64,000 nucleotides of DNA, from contig NZ_JBBAXC010000004.1 of assembly GCF_037120725.1 (NCBI RefSeq), positions 1-64,000 of the forward strand, read 5' to 3'. The stretch's first letter is position 1. Every line of letters begins with the position of its first letter. Under the pieces are notes generated by a model. The model was not told where the DNA came from. It made no database searches and saw only the letters and a list, made by a program, of their open reading frames with translations. The position numbers and the translations under genes are program-made. Below are positions 19,153 to 27,985 of this stretch, in pieces. Source of the stretch: Bacillus spongiae. Lineage in GTDB: Bacteria; Bacillota; Bacilli; Bacillales; Bacillaceae_K.

Positions 19153-19478
19153 TCCTTCCCCTCCCCCAATACGTTATTTACACTACCTGAAATAGCCTTC
19201 CAATTTCTTTTAAACTCTTCCAGCTCATCTCTCCCCTTGTTCGTTAAAGTATAATATTTTCGCTTTGGACCTCCAGATGGAAGTGCCTTTTGAAAAGTCG
19301 ATACTAATCCCTCTTTTCTCATTCGAAGCAATAGTGGATAAATACTTCCTTCACTAACCATCGTAAATCCGAAGGTATTTAATTTTTCCATTAATTCATA
19401 TCCATAGGTTTCACCTTTGCCAATAATCGATAGAAGGCAGCCTTCTAAAATTCCCTTTAGTATTTGACTTGAAGACAA
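19149..19478 (-). CDS. PadR family transcriptional regulator
   Basis: Protein of 109 residues, the size of the short PadR subgroup. The winged helix is typical: ILEGCLLSIIGKGETYGYEL, then VSEGSIYPLLLRMRKEGLV and the wing GGPKRKYYTLTNKGRDEL. It starts at TTG 19478 behind a GGGGGG tract. PadR proteins repress their own operon and release DNA on binding a ligand or partner. A 25-bp inverted repeat just upstream (19498-19566) is the likely operator. First gene of the two-gene operon with the HAAS protein. Confidence 0.92.
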   Translation of the reverse strand: MSSSQILKGILEGCLLSIIGKGETYGYELMEKLNTFGFTMVSEGSIYPLLLRMRKEGLVSTFQKALPSGGPKRKYYTLTNKGRDELEEFKRNWKAISGSVNNVLGEGKE

Positions 19479-19497
19479 TACATCCCCCCCTTTCTAC

Positions 19498-19566
19498 AAC
19501 TAAGTTGTAATACAAGGTAGTTACACAAAAAAATAATAAAGAACTACTTTGTATTACAAGTTAGTT
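19498..19566. promoter_or_regulatory. Long inverted repeat upstream of padR, probable operator
   Basis: Two 25-base arms (19498-19522 and 19542-19566) are complementary at 23 positions, separated by 19 bases. Each arm contains TTGTAATACAA or its complement, itself nearly palindromic, flanked by AACTA and GTAGTT. This gives two PadR-dimer-like sites in inverted arrangement, positioned 20 bases before the start codon. Confidence 0.65.
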
Positions 19567-19808
19567 TTAATTTACCATATACCGTTATGTAGTTCAAGGT
19601 TTGATTTACATTTTTTTCATCTTAATAGATTCTCTCTATAAGTCCTCCGAAAAATAAAGGATGATTACCGTATCCTACTCTTCAGCTGTTTTACATGATG
19701 ACGGCATCATATCCATTATCATCCATAATGCTTAGTTATTCATACAAGCACAACTTGTCCTCTTTTCATATACTATAGTAAATCTATTTTTGAAAGGAGG
19801 AATGCTAG

Positions 19809-20690
19809 ATGGCAATTCACGTCGTTCCGACCGATTTTCTAACTGTACAAGATGCAATTAATTTTGCTAGTCCAGGTGATAGTATTCAACTATTAGATGG
19901 TACGTTTGATGGGTTTGTTGTACCCAATAATAAACCTCGGCTGAAAATTTTCGGAGAAGGGATTGGAGAATCCATCATTGCAGGAGCACCACTTGGAAGC
20001 TTTGGCATTATTGTGTTAGCTGACCGAACGTCCATCCAAGGATTGACTGTTCAAGGATTTGCTTTAGGAGGGGTTCAAATTAATTCGGATAGTAATATAT
20101 TAAAAGATATTGAGTCCGTCTTAAATATGGGGATAAATACGGAAGGATTTGAACTTAATGGTCAAAATAATCTATGTATACGGTGTACATCCCGACAAAA
20201 TGATTTTGGAATGACGATAAATAGCGGAGAGCATAACTTTATCTACCAATGCATCATGCAAAACAATGAATTTGGTTTTTTCTCCGTCTCAAATAATAAC
20301 AAGTTGATTAGTAGCGAAATTAAAGAAAATAATAGCTTCGGCATCATCTTACTAGCATTTACTACTCTGTTCGGAAGCTCGTCATTGCGAAATGGTGCTA
20401 TAGGTATCTTTGTTATCTTCAATAATAATACGATTATTGAAAACATAGTTTGGGACAATGATACTGGGATTCAACTGTTTTTCTTTGGAGAAAATGTAAT
20501 TGATTCAAATATCGTCCGCAAAAACGACATCAATGGGGGTATTTTTGTATCTGCTATCACCATGGACAACGTAATCCGGTTCAATAAATTAAAACTAAAT
20601 GAACCTTTTGACCTTATTTCTGCCAATATAAATAACATCTTTGATGGCAATCGATGTGAGAGCAGTAACCCTCCCGGACTATGTATCTGA
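19809..20690 (+). CDS. Right-handed parallel beta-helix protein, paralogue B (no membrane anchor)
   Basis: Protein of 293 residues from ATG 19809 with AAAGGAGG upstream. It begins directly with the conserved block (VVPTDFLTVQDAINFASPGD), lacking the membrane segment of its paralogues, so it appears cytoplasmic unless exported another way. About nine beta-helix coils follow, with asparagine ladders and SN-turns. It ends in GNRCESSNPPGLC, the same two-cysteine motif as at 7.6, 25.5 and 28.0 kb. Its sequence is more divergent than those three. It is monocistronic with its own terminator. Function unknown. Confidence 0.82.
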   Translation: MAIHVVPTDFLTVQDAINFASPGDSIQLLDGTFDGFVVPNNKPRLKIFGEGIGESIIAGAPLGSFGIIVLADRTSIQGLTVQGFALGGVQINSDSNILKDIESVLNMGINTEGFELNGQNNLCIRCTSRQNDFGMTINSGEHNFIYQCIMQNNEFGFFSVSNNNKLISSEIKENNSFGIILLAFTTLFGSSSLRNGAIGIFVIFNNNTIIENIVWDNDTGIQLFFFGENVIDSNIVRKNDINGGIFVSAITMDNVIRFNKLKLNEPFDLISANINNIFDGNRCESSNPPGLCI

Positions 20691-20736
20691 ACCAAGTTCC
20701 TTTAATAATTTCCTGTCGAGAAGAGCCATAAAAAAA

Positions 20737-20762
20737 GGAGAAGCTATTGAAGCTTCTTCTTT
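20737..20762 (+). terminator. Terminator after beta-helix paralogue B
   Basis: GGAGAAGCT pairs with AGCTTCTTC around a 5-base loop, followed by TTTC. An A run on the left lets it also serve transcripts from the right. Confidence 0.6.
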
Positions 20763-20843
20763 CATTCTGTAAAAGATAGAATATTACCTTATTAAATTCT
20801 TTCATTATCATAATTGGGAGGTGACACTTTTCCTCTTCAGCTT

Positions 20844-21605
20844 TTATTTTGTTAATTTAAATACGATAAAATCCGCACAATGTAAGTCTTCCTCAAATAG
20901 AGGATACCTCGCTAACATTTCATCAGAAGGGACCGGTTCCACAACGGCTGACAAGGTGAAGCCTGCTTGCTGTATTGCTTTCATATAGCTCGTTAGCGTT
21001 CGATGATAGTATACGATTTTTTCCTTATGATGAACTGGAAAGTTTTGGTCATAGACACCTTCATAGAAATATCGGTGCACTTTCCAAAATTGTCTTTCTC
21101 CCTTCTCATTTCGTACCCACCCACTGTTAGGCGTAATAAAGCAAGGGTGCAAAATCGAAAAGATGCAAACTCCACCATCTGTTAAAAGGCGGTGCATTTC
21201 CCTTAAAGCAGCCTCGTAGTCTTCTAAGTCTTGAAGAACCATATTTGAAACAATCGTATCAAATTGGGCATCTGCCAAAAAACTCAGCTGCTCACAGTTT
21301 CCTTGTCGATAATGAATAGGCGCATCACTCGACGTTCTCTGCTTCGCCATTTCAATCATCTTTTGAGCATAGTCAACAGCCGTTACGATTGCTCCTTTTT
21401 CCGCCAATAGTCTACTTAAATAGCCCTCACCACAGCCTGCATCCAATACTCTTTTACCGTTTACATCTCCAAGTAAGGAAAAAATGGTTGGATTTAAGAA
21501 CACCTCTCGATGAATATCCCCATGCTCCGTATAGCTTGAGATGAAGCTTTCTGCATGTTGGTTCCATCTTTTTATCGCATCATCTGTTGTCATTGTTCTT
21601 TTCAT
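20844..21605 (-). CDS. Class I SAM-dependent methyltransferase
   Basis: Protein of 253 residues. SAM-binding motif I is VLDAGCGEGYLSRLLAEKG near residues 53-71, motif II VTAVDYAQKMIEMA, and FDTIVSNMVLQDLEDYEAAL with LTDGGVCIFSILHPCF are motifs III-IV of the UbiE/Methyltransf_11 type. The HPCF segment and the aromatic VHRYFYEGVYDQNF region recur in small-molecule methyltransferases of Bacillus. The substrate cannot be predicted. Single gene, convergent with the beta-helix gene at 19.8 kb. Confidence 0.88.
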   Translation of the reverse strand: MKRTMTTDDAIKRWNQHAESFISSYTEHGDIHREVFLNPTIFSLLGDVNGKRVLDAGCGEGYLSRLLAEKGAIVTAVDYAQKMIEMAKQRTSSDAPIHYRQGNCEQLSFLADAQFDTIVSNMVLQDLEDYEAALREMHRLLTDGGVCIFSILHPCFITPNSGWVRNEKGERQFWKVHRYFYEGVYDQNFPVHHKEKIVYYHRTLTSYMKAIQQAGFTLSAVVEPVPSDEMLARYPLFEEDLHCADFIVFKLTK

Positions 21606-21750
21606 TTTACGCCCTCTTTTCTATTTTGGCCGTAACGTTACGTTTATGTGCACACTCTTATTTTTCCATACCCTTAAAAAAAGTTATAGACTTATATTTC
21701 ATTTTTTAATATCATGTAGATAGAGGCATACCATCTTTACATTACATATA

Positions 21751-21786
21751 AAAAGCCAGGAATTCCCAAAAGGATTCCTGGCTTTT
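21751..21786. terminator. Bidirectional terminator
   Basis: AAAAGCCAGGAAT and its complement ATTCCTGGCTTTT flank a short loop. The T run on the minus strand suits the DUF6509 gene that ends 21 bases away. Confidence 0.75.
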
Positions 21787-21806
21787 CTATTGTTTTAACC
21801 TACAGA

Positions 21807-22088
21807 TTACTCCATATGTTGTTGACAATATTCAAGTACCATGTTTTCTTCTGCTTCTTCTAATGCAAAATCAAGATACTTCTCCGTTGTTCTTTCATAA
21901 ATTTGATATTGAACCAATCGAGAGGCATTCTCTTCGACAGCAACAATGGCTCTCATATATAACCCATGCTCTGAGAAAAGCTCATCTTCTTCAGGCACTT
22001 CAATCGTAAGGAAAAATTCATAACGATCGCCAATTAATATTCCTGTCGGATCTTCAAGCTTTTCAACTGTATGTTCTAAAATCTTCAT
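21807..22088 (-). CDS. DUF6509 family protein
   Basis: Protein of 93 residues beginning MKILEHTVEKLEDPTGIL, which matches the conserved start of the small Bacillus DUF6509 proteins; YEFFLTIEVPEEDELFSE and FALEEAEENMVLEYC complete the pattern. ATG 22088 is chosen because GGAAGGGAAG lies upstream of it and would otherwise be translated. It is acidic, soluble and predicted cytoplasmic. No function is known for the family. Own terminator downstream. Confidence 0.8.
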   Translation of the reverse strand: MKILEHTVEKLEDPTGILIGDRYEFFLTIEVPEEDELFSEHGLYMRAIVAVEENASRLVQYQIYERTTEKYLDFALEEAEENMVLEYCQQHME

Positions 22089-22338
22089 TTTTTTCTTCCC
22101 TTCCATTGTTACAACTACTTTTATGTAAAGTGCTATGTGAAGATTTTACCCCTCTTCGCTTTGATAGTCAAAAATAATAGAACTCTATTGTATTCTACAG
22201 TCCCTTTGCTTTGCGATAAACTGAAATTCTTCATCGTTATGTACACAATATCAAAAGATACGAATATTTAATGACCATATACTACTTTTAATAAACTGAG
22301 CCCATTCCCTTCAGGAACTTCTTGCCATTTTCTCATTC

Positions 22339-22758
22339 TTATGAAAAAAACGTCATATGCTGCTTGTCCTTTTTATAATATTGCAATCGATCTGCTAATG
22401 TTCCAGTGTGAAACTCAAATTTATGGCCGTCTGGGTTGGTAAAATAAATGGATTGTCTATCTTGTTCATCTCTTTTTCGACCTGGTAGAATATTTACGTC
22501 AAGCTTCTTTAATTTCTCCCTCATTTTCAAAAAATCTGCTTCATCGATAGAGAAAGCAATATGCGTGTATGAATGTTGAATCTCGTTACGTGGGATATCT
22601 TTTTCTTCATTGAGGGCTAACCACATTCCATTCAAATCAAAATAAGCCGTTTTCCTCCCTTTGACTAATAGCTTTGCATCAAACACTTGTTGATAAAATG
22701 CAATCGATGTTTCTAAATCGTTTACTGAAAATAAAAAATGATTAATTCCTTTTATCAT
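22339..22758 (-). CDS. fosB: Metallothiol (bacillithiol) transferase FosB, fosfomycin resistance
   Basis: Protein of 139 residues, the normal FosB length. It is a VOC-fold enzyme that opens the epoxide of fosfomycin with bacillithiol using a divalent metal. The three metal ligands are present: His7 in GINHFLFS, His66 in YTHIAFS and Glu115 in KFEFHTG. The Bacillus FosB segments [15 protein letters not shown] and [17 protein letters not shown] are conserved. ATG 22758 has GGAGG upstream. It stands alone and is likely chromosomal core resistance, as in B. subtilis. It implies the host makes bacillithiol. Confidence 0.95.
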   Translation of the reverse strand: MIKGINHFLFSVNDLETSIAFYQQVFDAKLLVKGRKTAYFDLNGMWLALNEEKDIPRNEIQHSYTHIAFSIDEADFLKMREKLKKLDVNILPGRKRDEQDRQSIYFTNPDGHKFEFHTGTLADRLQYYKKDKQHMTFFS

Positions 22759-22948
22759 GTTGCACTACCTCCATCATATAATAAATCTATTTCATTATAA
22801 TATTTAAACCCGAGGAATTTCCGTAATTTTTTTGTTATCAGAGTTCTTTTCACCATTTTCTTTTTAAGAGCTATTATACATTTCTCAAATACCTATAATA
22901 TAAAACTCAACATTATTATTAATTTTTACAGTCCTTATCCTTATTCTG

Positions 22949-23226
22949 TTACCTACCACTGAGTAGCACTTCGTTCATGGAACGCGTCTTTGCTACAAAC
23001 CAACAACCCTTATCCAAACGGTTATTGGCAATATTTGTTTTGAAAATTGTGACTTCCCCGTCTTTTACCCTTTTGGATATTTCACAAAAACCTTTTCTAC
23101 TTATATTTGTATGTGAGGTCATTTGTTCGAATATCTGTATGTAAGACTTCAATCCTTTATGAAATAAATCTCCTTTATTAACTCATTAGGACAAAGAAAA
23201 TCAATTTCTTCAAGGTCAATTTCCAT
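22949..23226 (-). pseudogene. Unrecognised small gene, probably frameshifted
   Basis: ATG 23226 behind GTGAGGAG starts a frame (MEIDLEEIDFLCPNELIKE) that stops after 25 codons near 23150, while an overlapping frame continues as LKSYIQIFEQMTSHTNI and onward to 22949. Joined, they would give about 90 residues. The second frame has no ribosome site of its own, which supports a frameshift. Family unknown. Confidence 0.35.
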
Positions 23227-23398
23227 TAAAAACTCCTCACTTATTCTTTTTTGTCACATCGATTGAATAGCTTTGATTTATAGTATTTTTTGTATACTCT
23301 CAACATCTTTGATTCATTACGTATTTTTTTGTTCTTCCCATGCTATCAACATCATATTTATTAAATGAAACCTCTGTTTCATAAACTATAGCAAGGGG

Positions 23399-23656
23399 GT
23401 GAAAAATATAGAATCTGAAATTGTATTCTTTTTACTAGTCACAGTTCTACTTCTCATTCTCTTTTTTTCTGCTGCTTTTGCAGTTATCTTCTTGCTTAAG
23501 AAGAAAGATAACTGTTTATGTTTTCTAGGTCCATTCATCGCAATAGGTGCCGTGGCAATTGCTTTAGGAATCATTATCGGTACAATTGAGGTCGTAGATG
23601 ATCCTGTTCTTGACGAGGAAGTATCTAGTGTCCCTTTCATTCAGAACATAGTTTGA
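23399..23656 (+). CDS. Small two-helix membrane protein
   Basis: About 82-85 residues with two membrane segments (roughly 8-31 and 42-62) around a KKKDNC loop, and an acidic outside tail, VVDDPVLDEEVSS. An excellent ribosome site AAGGGGGTGA overlaps the only nearby GTG (23399), leaving almost no spacer; five bases after the site stands ATA (23408). So either the GTG is used with an unusual spacing or initiation occurs at a rare ATA. A terminator follows 3 bases after the stop. Function unknown. Confidence 0.65.
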   Translation: MKNIESEIVFFLLVTVLLLILFFSAAFAVIFLLKKKDNCLCFLGPFIAIGAVAIALGIIIGTIEVVDDPVLDEEVSSVPFIQNIV

Positions 23657-23658
23657 TT

Positions 23659-23695
23659 AAAAGATCTCGACTTTCTTTTTTAGTCGGGATCTTTT
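23659..23695 (+). terminator. Terminator of the small membrane protein gene
   Basis: AAAAGATCTCGACT pairs with AGTCGGGATCTTTT (one G-U pair) and is followed by TTG TCC; the arm itself ends in T5. Confidence 0.75.
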
Positions 23696-23819
23696 TGTCC
23701 TTGCAAGGGTACTGTTTTTGATAACACAATAAGAGTAATACATACTAAAAAGAAATTTATCTTCTTAATGTCAGATTCTTTATTAGTTGAGCATTGCGTT
23801 AATTCATTTCGTTTCACTG

Positions 23820-23844
23820 CCCTGTGGAAGCAGGGATTTTTTTA
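23820..23844 (+). terminator. Short orphan terminator
   Basis: CCCTG-TGGAAG-CAGGG followed by ATTTTTTT. No plus-strand gene ends directly upstream, so it may belong to a lost gene. Confidence 0.5.
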
Positions 23845-24089
23845 CTTTCCATTTTAGATAATCACCAACCAACAGGCTTATCAATCAGTTTGTATCTTTT
23901 GTTTTTGTTCTCCTTTTTGTAGGATTCGAATTCATGAATGTTTTTTTACTTGGACATGTCCTTTTCTCCTTTCAAGCAAATACAAGGTCTGCGTATAGAA
24001 TTCTATAATCAGCACCTTCTTTTCTAGTATGATTTTGGGCACATTAACCGCAGTTAGATTTATATTATGAAAGAGTCCTTAGCTAACTG

Positions 24090-24952
24090 ATGGATATAAG
24101 GGATACTTATGGAGAATTCAGTTGGTTTATGAAAACCTTTGATAAATAGGTGGGGAATCCTAAATCTATTATAGTAAGTTTTACCTCCTCAATGGATCCT
24201 TCTAATCATTTTAATTATGGTTATAATGAAACACTATCAAATATTTTTGGTTATGAAATAATTCTTCCTGAATACATTACGTCTTCCGATTATAAGATAC
24301 TTTTCGATAAAAATGATTTAAGTTATGGAAATGCCAATCAACTTAATTATGTAGTATTTTTTTAACCTTCTAATTATGGAAAACAATTTCGTGGAGACCT
24401 TCAGGAAATTCTCAATCGAAATAATTGCAGTAGCACTTTAACTTGGGACTGAGGAACACAATCTCCAGCTATTTATAAGGGGGAGTTGTTTACAGTAATA
24501 GAACCTAACCTGTTAGAACCATTTCCAATCGAAGGTTTTACAAATTCTAGCTGGAGTTATAATAATAAACTAACGTAAGCTTAAGCTCAGAAACATCTCG
24601 ATGATAACGGTGCTGTATCACAATATGTAAACATTTCTTCAGATGGCAAACAATATATATTTGGCGTTTGGTTAAAAGCTAAGGAGCCTCTTAAGCACAG
24701 ATAAAAATCCAAAACCACCACAATACTGAATCAACAGGGATAAAAGTAGATGTTACAACTGATTGGCAGTATTTCTCCGTAACATCTGACCAATCATTTT
24801 CTACAAATGATGGAGTAACGGCTGTAATTTGGCCAAGTGCGTATAATGGAACAACAAACTCTGTTTATGTTGGAATGCAAAACTTATTGAAGAATAATTG
24901 GTATAAGTACGAGTCAAATCTCAGATTGAAGAAAAGCAGGGAAATGATTTGA
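24090..24952 (+). pseudogene. Decayed surface/tail-like protein gene with a C-terminal carbohydrate-binding module
   Basis: Coding sequence is traceable for about 280 codons but broken by several stops and at least one frameshift. The first part reads PKSIIVSFTSSMDPSNHFN and YGYNETLSNIFGYEIILPEY; the second contains FTVIEPNLLEPFPIEGF, AVSQYVNISSDGKQYIFGVW and WPSAYNGTTNSVYVGMQN. The latter pattern is typical of CBM-type jelly-roll domains found in phage structural and secreted proteins. A frameshift lies near 24690. No intact start is visible. It is inactive. Confidence 0.6.
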
Positions 24953-24998
24953 AAAGTGTCTCTGTCCCCCTGTTAGTCTATTAATAGGTTACATTGAT

Positions 24999-25053
24999 AA
25001 GAAGGAACGATAAGCAGAAAAATGATCTGTTAGTCGCTCCTTCTTTGTTTTTA
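24999..25053 (+). terminator. Hairpin downstream of the decayed gene
   Basis: AAGAAGGA (24999-25006) pairs with TCCTTCTT (25038-25045) with a partly paired inner stem, followed by TGTTTTTAA on the plus strand. Confidence 0.5.
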
Positions 25054-25453
25054 ATACTTGCTTGTAACCCCAACATTATACAAAACACCATCCATTCTTC
25101 TTTTAATGTAAGTAACTTTTTTAACTCTATTATCCTCTCCCTTCTACGAGACAAAATCACAACAAGTATAAGAACTAAGAATCAACGACTTTCACTTAAA
25201 GGGAATGTAGTATAACTTGTCATCGCAGCTACCTTTTCCGAAAGAGCACCGATAGAAGCTCCGACTGAGGGCGTCGTTATCTTGAGAGATTGGTCGCGGT
25301 ATGACGGGTGACTAGCTTCGGAGAATCAAAATACGATTGTCTTATGAACTTTTTAGTGGGAGAATTAAGCTTATAAACAAATCCATCATTCAAAGTGAAT
25401 GGATAAACAATACAATGGTTTTATATACTAAGAAGAATAAGACTGGTTTAAAG
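25054..25453. other. Gene-free stretch
   Basis: No supported gene. A locally GC-richer patch with CTCCGA...TCGGAG complementarity lies at 25255-25325, but it does not resemble a known RNA. Confidence 0.25.
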
Positions 25454-25473
25454 AAAAAACATCCCGAAGGATG
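25454..25473 (-). terminator. Short UUCG-loop terminator after beta-helix paralogue C
   Basis: CATCC-TTCG-GGATG followed by six T on the minus strand, 10 bases after the stop codon. It is homologous to the hairpin at 7531-7551. Confidence 0.65.
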
Positions 25474-25482
25474 CCATTGGTA

Positions 25483-26421
25483 TCAATTACAAAGCCCAAC
25501 GGGGTCACTCGTGTCACATTTATTTCCTTTGAAATTGTTGTCATCTTCATCTTCGATGTCTAAATCCCCATTACCGAACGCACGATTAAAGAACAAATCA
25601 TTGTTGATAGAAGTAGCCTCTAAGAAAATCCCATCTCTCTCATTTTCATTAGCGGTATTCCCTTTTATCATGTTCTGATTTGATCTGGCTGAGGAAATCC
25701 CCTGACCATTCTCATTAAAGGTATTGCCTTTCACAATGTTCCTATATGAATCGTCTAAGAAAATCCCATCACTCTCATTATCATTAGCAGTATTGCTTTT
25801 CATCATGTTCTGATTTGAACTGGCTAAGGAAATCCCCTGACCATTCTCATTAAAGGTATTGCCTTTTACCATGTTTTGATTTGAATCTACTAAGAAAATC
25901 CCCTGATCGCTATTTTCATTAGAGTTGTTACCTTTCACCATGTTGTTATTTGACCCGATAAAGTTAATTCCAACAACATTTTCCGTAACAAAATTCTTTT
26001 TTATCATATTCCTATTTGAACCGTCTAAGAAAATCCCCTCATCCTCAAAGTTTTGAACAATAAAATTCTGTAATAAAACGCCAGACCTGTCAGTAAGATC
26101 TATACCTCTACCAGTACTTGTCATAAAATCCCCATCTAATACAGGCTTCTCTTTCCCTACCCCAATCAACTTGATATTATCCGTCTTAATCTCGACGTTT
26201 TCCTCATAAGCAGTACCATCCACTTTTGGTTTTACTAAAATGATATCTCCTGGAACAGCAGCATCAACTGCACTTTGAATTGTGTCTTCATCATCAGGCA
26301 CTACGATGGTTTTTTCGTTAAAGAGTATAATACCTACCACTATCACGACACCTATGAAAAGAATTCCAGTAAACGTGAAAAGTAGTGCTGTTATTGAAAA
26401 TTTATCTTTGGACGTGTTCAA
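25483..26421 (-). CDS. Membrane-anchored parallel beta-helix protein, paralogue C, with tandem repeats
   Basis: Protein of 312 residues from TTG 26421, whose AGGGGGTGA site is shared with paralogue D. The membrane segment is near residues 10-32, followed by NEKTIVVPDDEDTIQSAVDA and ending IILVKPKVDGTAYEENVE. The helix contains near-identical coils NENGQGIS.L.SSNQNM.K and GIFLDDSYRN-type units that repeat every 45 residues (135 bp in DNA, for example at 25693 and 25828). The end is GNKCDTSDPVGLC. Predicted to be outside the cell, tethered by its N-terminus. No catalytic site seen; the DNA-level repeats mean the coil number can change by recombination. Confidence 0.85.
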   Translation of the reverse strand: MNTSKDKFSITALLFTFTGILFIGVVIVVGIILFNEKTIVVPDDEDTIQSAVDAAVPGDIILVKPKVDGTAYEENVEIKTDNIKLIGVGKEKPVLDGDFMTSTGRGIDLTDRSGVLLQNFIVQNFEDEGIFLDGSNRNMIKKNFVTENVVGINFIGSNNNMVKGNNSNENSDQGIFLVDSNQNMVKGNTFNENGQGISLASSNQNMMKSNTANDNESDGIFLDDSYRNIVKGNTFNENGQGISSARSNQNMIKGNTANENERDGIFLEATSINNDLFFNRAFGNGDLDIEDEDDNNFKGNKCDTSDPVGLCN

Positions 26422-26713
26422 TTCTTCACCCCCTATCACTGCAATTCAAACATTGCTCTAGCAGTGATCCTTTTTTCTTTCAAACATTGGAAAACAAACT
26501 TTTTAATCAAAAAAATTCTGACTCCATGACATGCCCAACAGGATTGTTCCTCTAAAAGAGTCATTTTTTTCTCCTCAGTTTTTTATTTGTATACTTTTCA
26601 TCTTATGCCGATTGAATATTGAAATGAACTGTATTACAAACGATTTGTTGTCGTAACCCAACTTTTTTGTCTATCGATAGAGAAAGAAAAATAACTATCA
26701 TAGCAAGCTTCAC
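26422..26713. other. Upstream region of paralogue C
   Basis: No gene seen; AT-rich, with no convincing promoter pair. Confidence 0.3.
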
Positions 26714-27024
26714 TTAAATGGAGGCGGACTTATTTAGATTAACTAAGGCAGAACTGAAACCTTCCAAAGCTAGATGTTCTTCTTTCGGTCTTACATACAA
26801 GAGTAAAACCTCACCTTTATCCATTCGCTGATTTTTAAGCTCTGAAAGAGTTATTCCATCTTTTCCGAGTTAATTATTTTTAACTCTTCTTTCCTTTGTT
26901 GTAGCTCTGTAATATGTAATGAGTTTGAAAGATCAACGTAGTTCCCTTCCTTATTAAACGCAAAAAATTTCAAATCATTTAGTGGTTGATAAACTTTTCC
27001 CTCACTGTTAGATAATTGATGCAT
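26714..27024 (-). pseudogene. Relic of an unrecognised gene
   Basis: One frame gives MHQLSNSEGKVYQPLNDLKF and NKEGNYVDLSNSLHITELQQ, then a frameshift near 26865; the following frame gives LSELKNQRMDKGEVLLLYVR and EEHLALEGFSSALVNLNKSA before a stop at 26714. Sequence character is coding on both sides of the break. There is no ribosome site at the apparent ATG. Family unknown. Confidence 0.45.
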
Positions 27025-27319
27025 CAATATTTATAGAAGAGATAGTGTATGAAAAAATTATTACATCTAAGATAACCTTTTCTAAATAGAAGGAATCCTG
27101 CCTATTGCTTTGTATCTTATAGACCTCGACCACCAAAAAAAAAAAACGTAAAGGCTAAGTGGCGAACTATGTTGATAATCCATCTCAATTATTAATACGG
27201 TGACCAATTACACATTGGCCATATTCCATTGTTCAAGGCACGATTCACCTGGACACAACTCTGACGCTCTCGAAGAGATCCTAAACAGGATACTTGGAGG
27301 AGGTAACATCGATAAGTGA

Positions 27320-27556
27320 GTGGGTGAACAATTGTAGAGATTCCTGTTTAGCTCTTGGGTTACGGTTTTAGACAGGATTATTTTTGGTATTTTCTTACTA
27401 GGTTCGCTCGCAGAGTCCGCATTTCTTTTCCTAGCATAATTCAATCTACTCGTAGGGCCTCAAAGGGAAACAGCGACGGTCCTTATATTGTTAGTTGTCT
27501 TTTTAATACCTCATCATGCTTTGGCCCTTTTAAAAGCCTTTGATGACGTTGATTAA
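27320..27556 (+). pseudogene. Relic of a small membrane protein gene
   Basis: With two in-frame stops, the plus strand reads RFLFSSWVTVLDRIIFGIFL, LGSLAESAFLFLA, then FNLLVGPQRETATVLILLVV and FLIPHHALALLKAFDDVD before the final stop. Two clear membrane segments remain. No start or ribosome site. Not recognised. Confidence 0.45.
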
Positions 27557-27689
27557 AATCACAATAGATGACTGTATTGAAAATATCCTATTTGAATTTT
27601 TTCGAAAACATGACTTTAAAAATGTTGACAGAATGATTGATTAATTCAGTTATTTTCTTGTATTGGCGCATAAGATTTAAAGATGTGAA

Positions 27690-27934
27690 AATATAGGAGG
27701 TAACAAAAATGACCCTTCCATAAGAAAAAAATTGTGCATGAAAGGAATAGGCACTCCCCTATGTTGGCTGGTACGACCAAACGCCATTATTATTGCTATA
27801 TCATAGCTCGTCCTAGGTTTCGAAAAAATATGAGATGTAGTGGTTGTAATCCCTACAATTCCTTCCTTATTATCGGGATCATTTTTGACGTCACTACACT
27901 CTTCCTAATTGTTCAGTTTGTAGACAAAATTTGA
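27690..27934 (+). pseudogene. Possible broken small gene with an intact ribosome binding site
   Basis: TAGGAGGTAACAAAAATG is an excellent initiation site, but the frame stops after MTLP. Another frame (to 27934) carries RPRFRKNMRCSGCNPYNSF then a hydrophobic segment, LIIGIIFDVTTLFLIVQF. These could be the halves of one frameshifted small membrane protein. Confidence 0.3.
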
Positions 27935-27985
27935 AAGATAATAAGCAGCATTTCTGAAAACCGTTCTTTCTAGGGAGGTGAAGAA

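Noticed and set aside
25255-25325. GC-richer patch that might be a structured RNA
   Set aside because: Only a six-base complementarity was found; no known RNA motif or promoter and terminator pair.
27208-27444. 78-codon minus-strand frame
   Set aside because: It is the shadow of the membrane-protein relic read on the plus strand, which has clear helix patterns.
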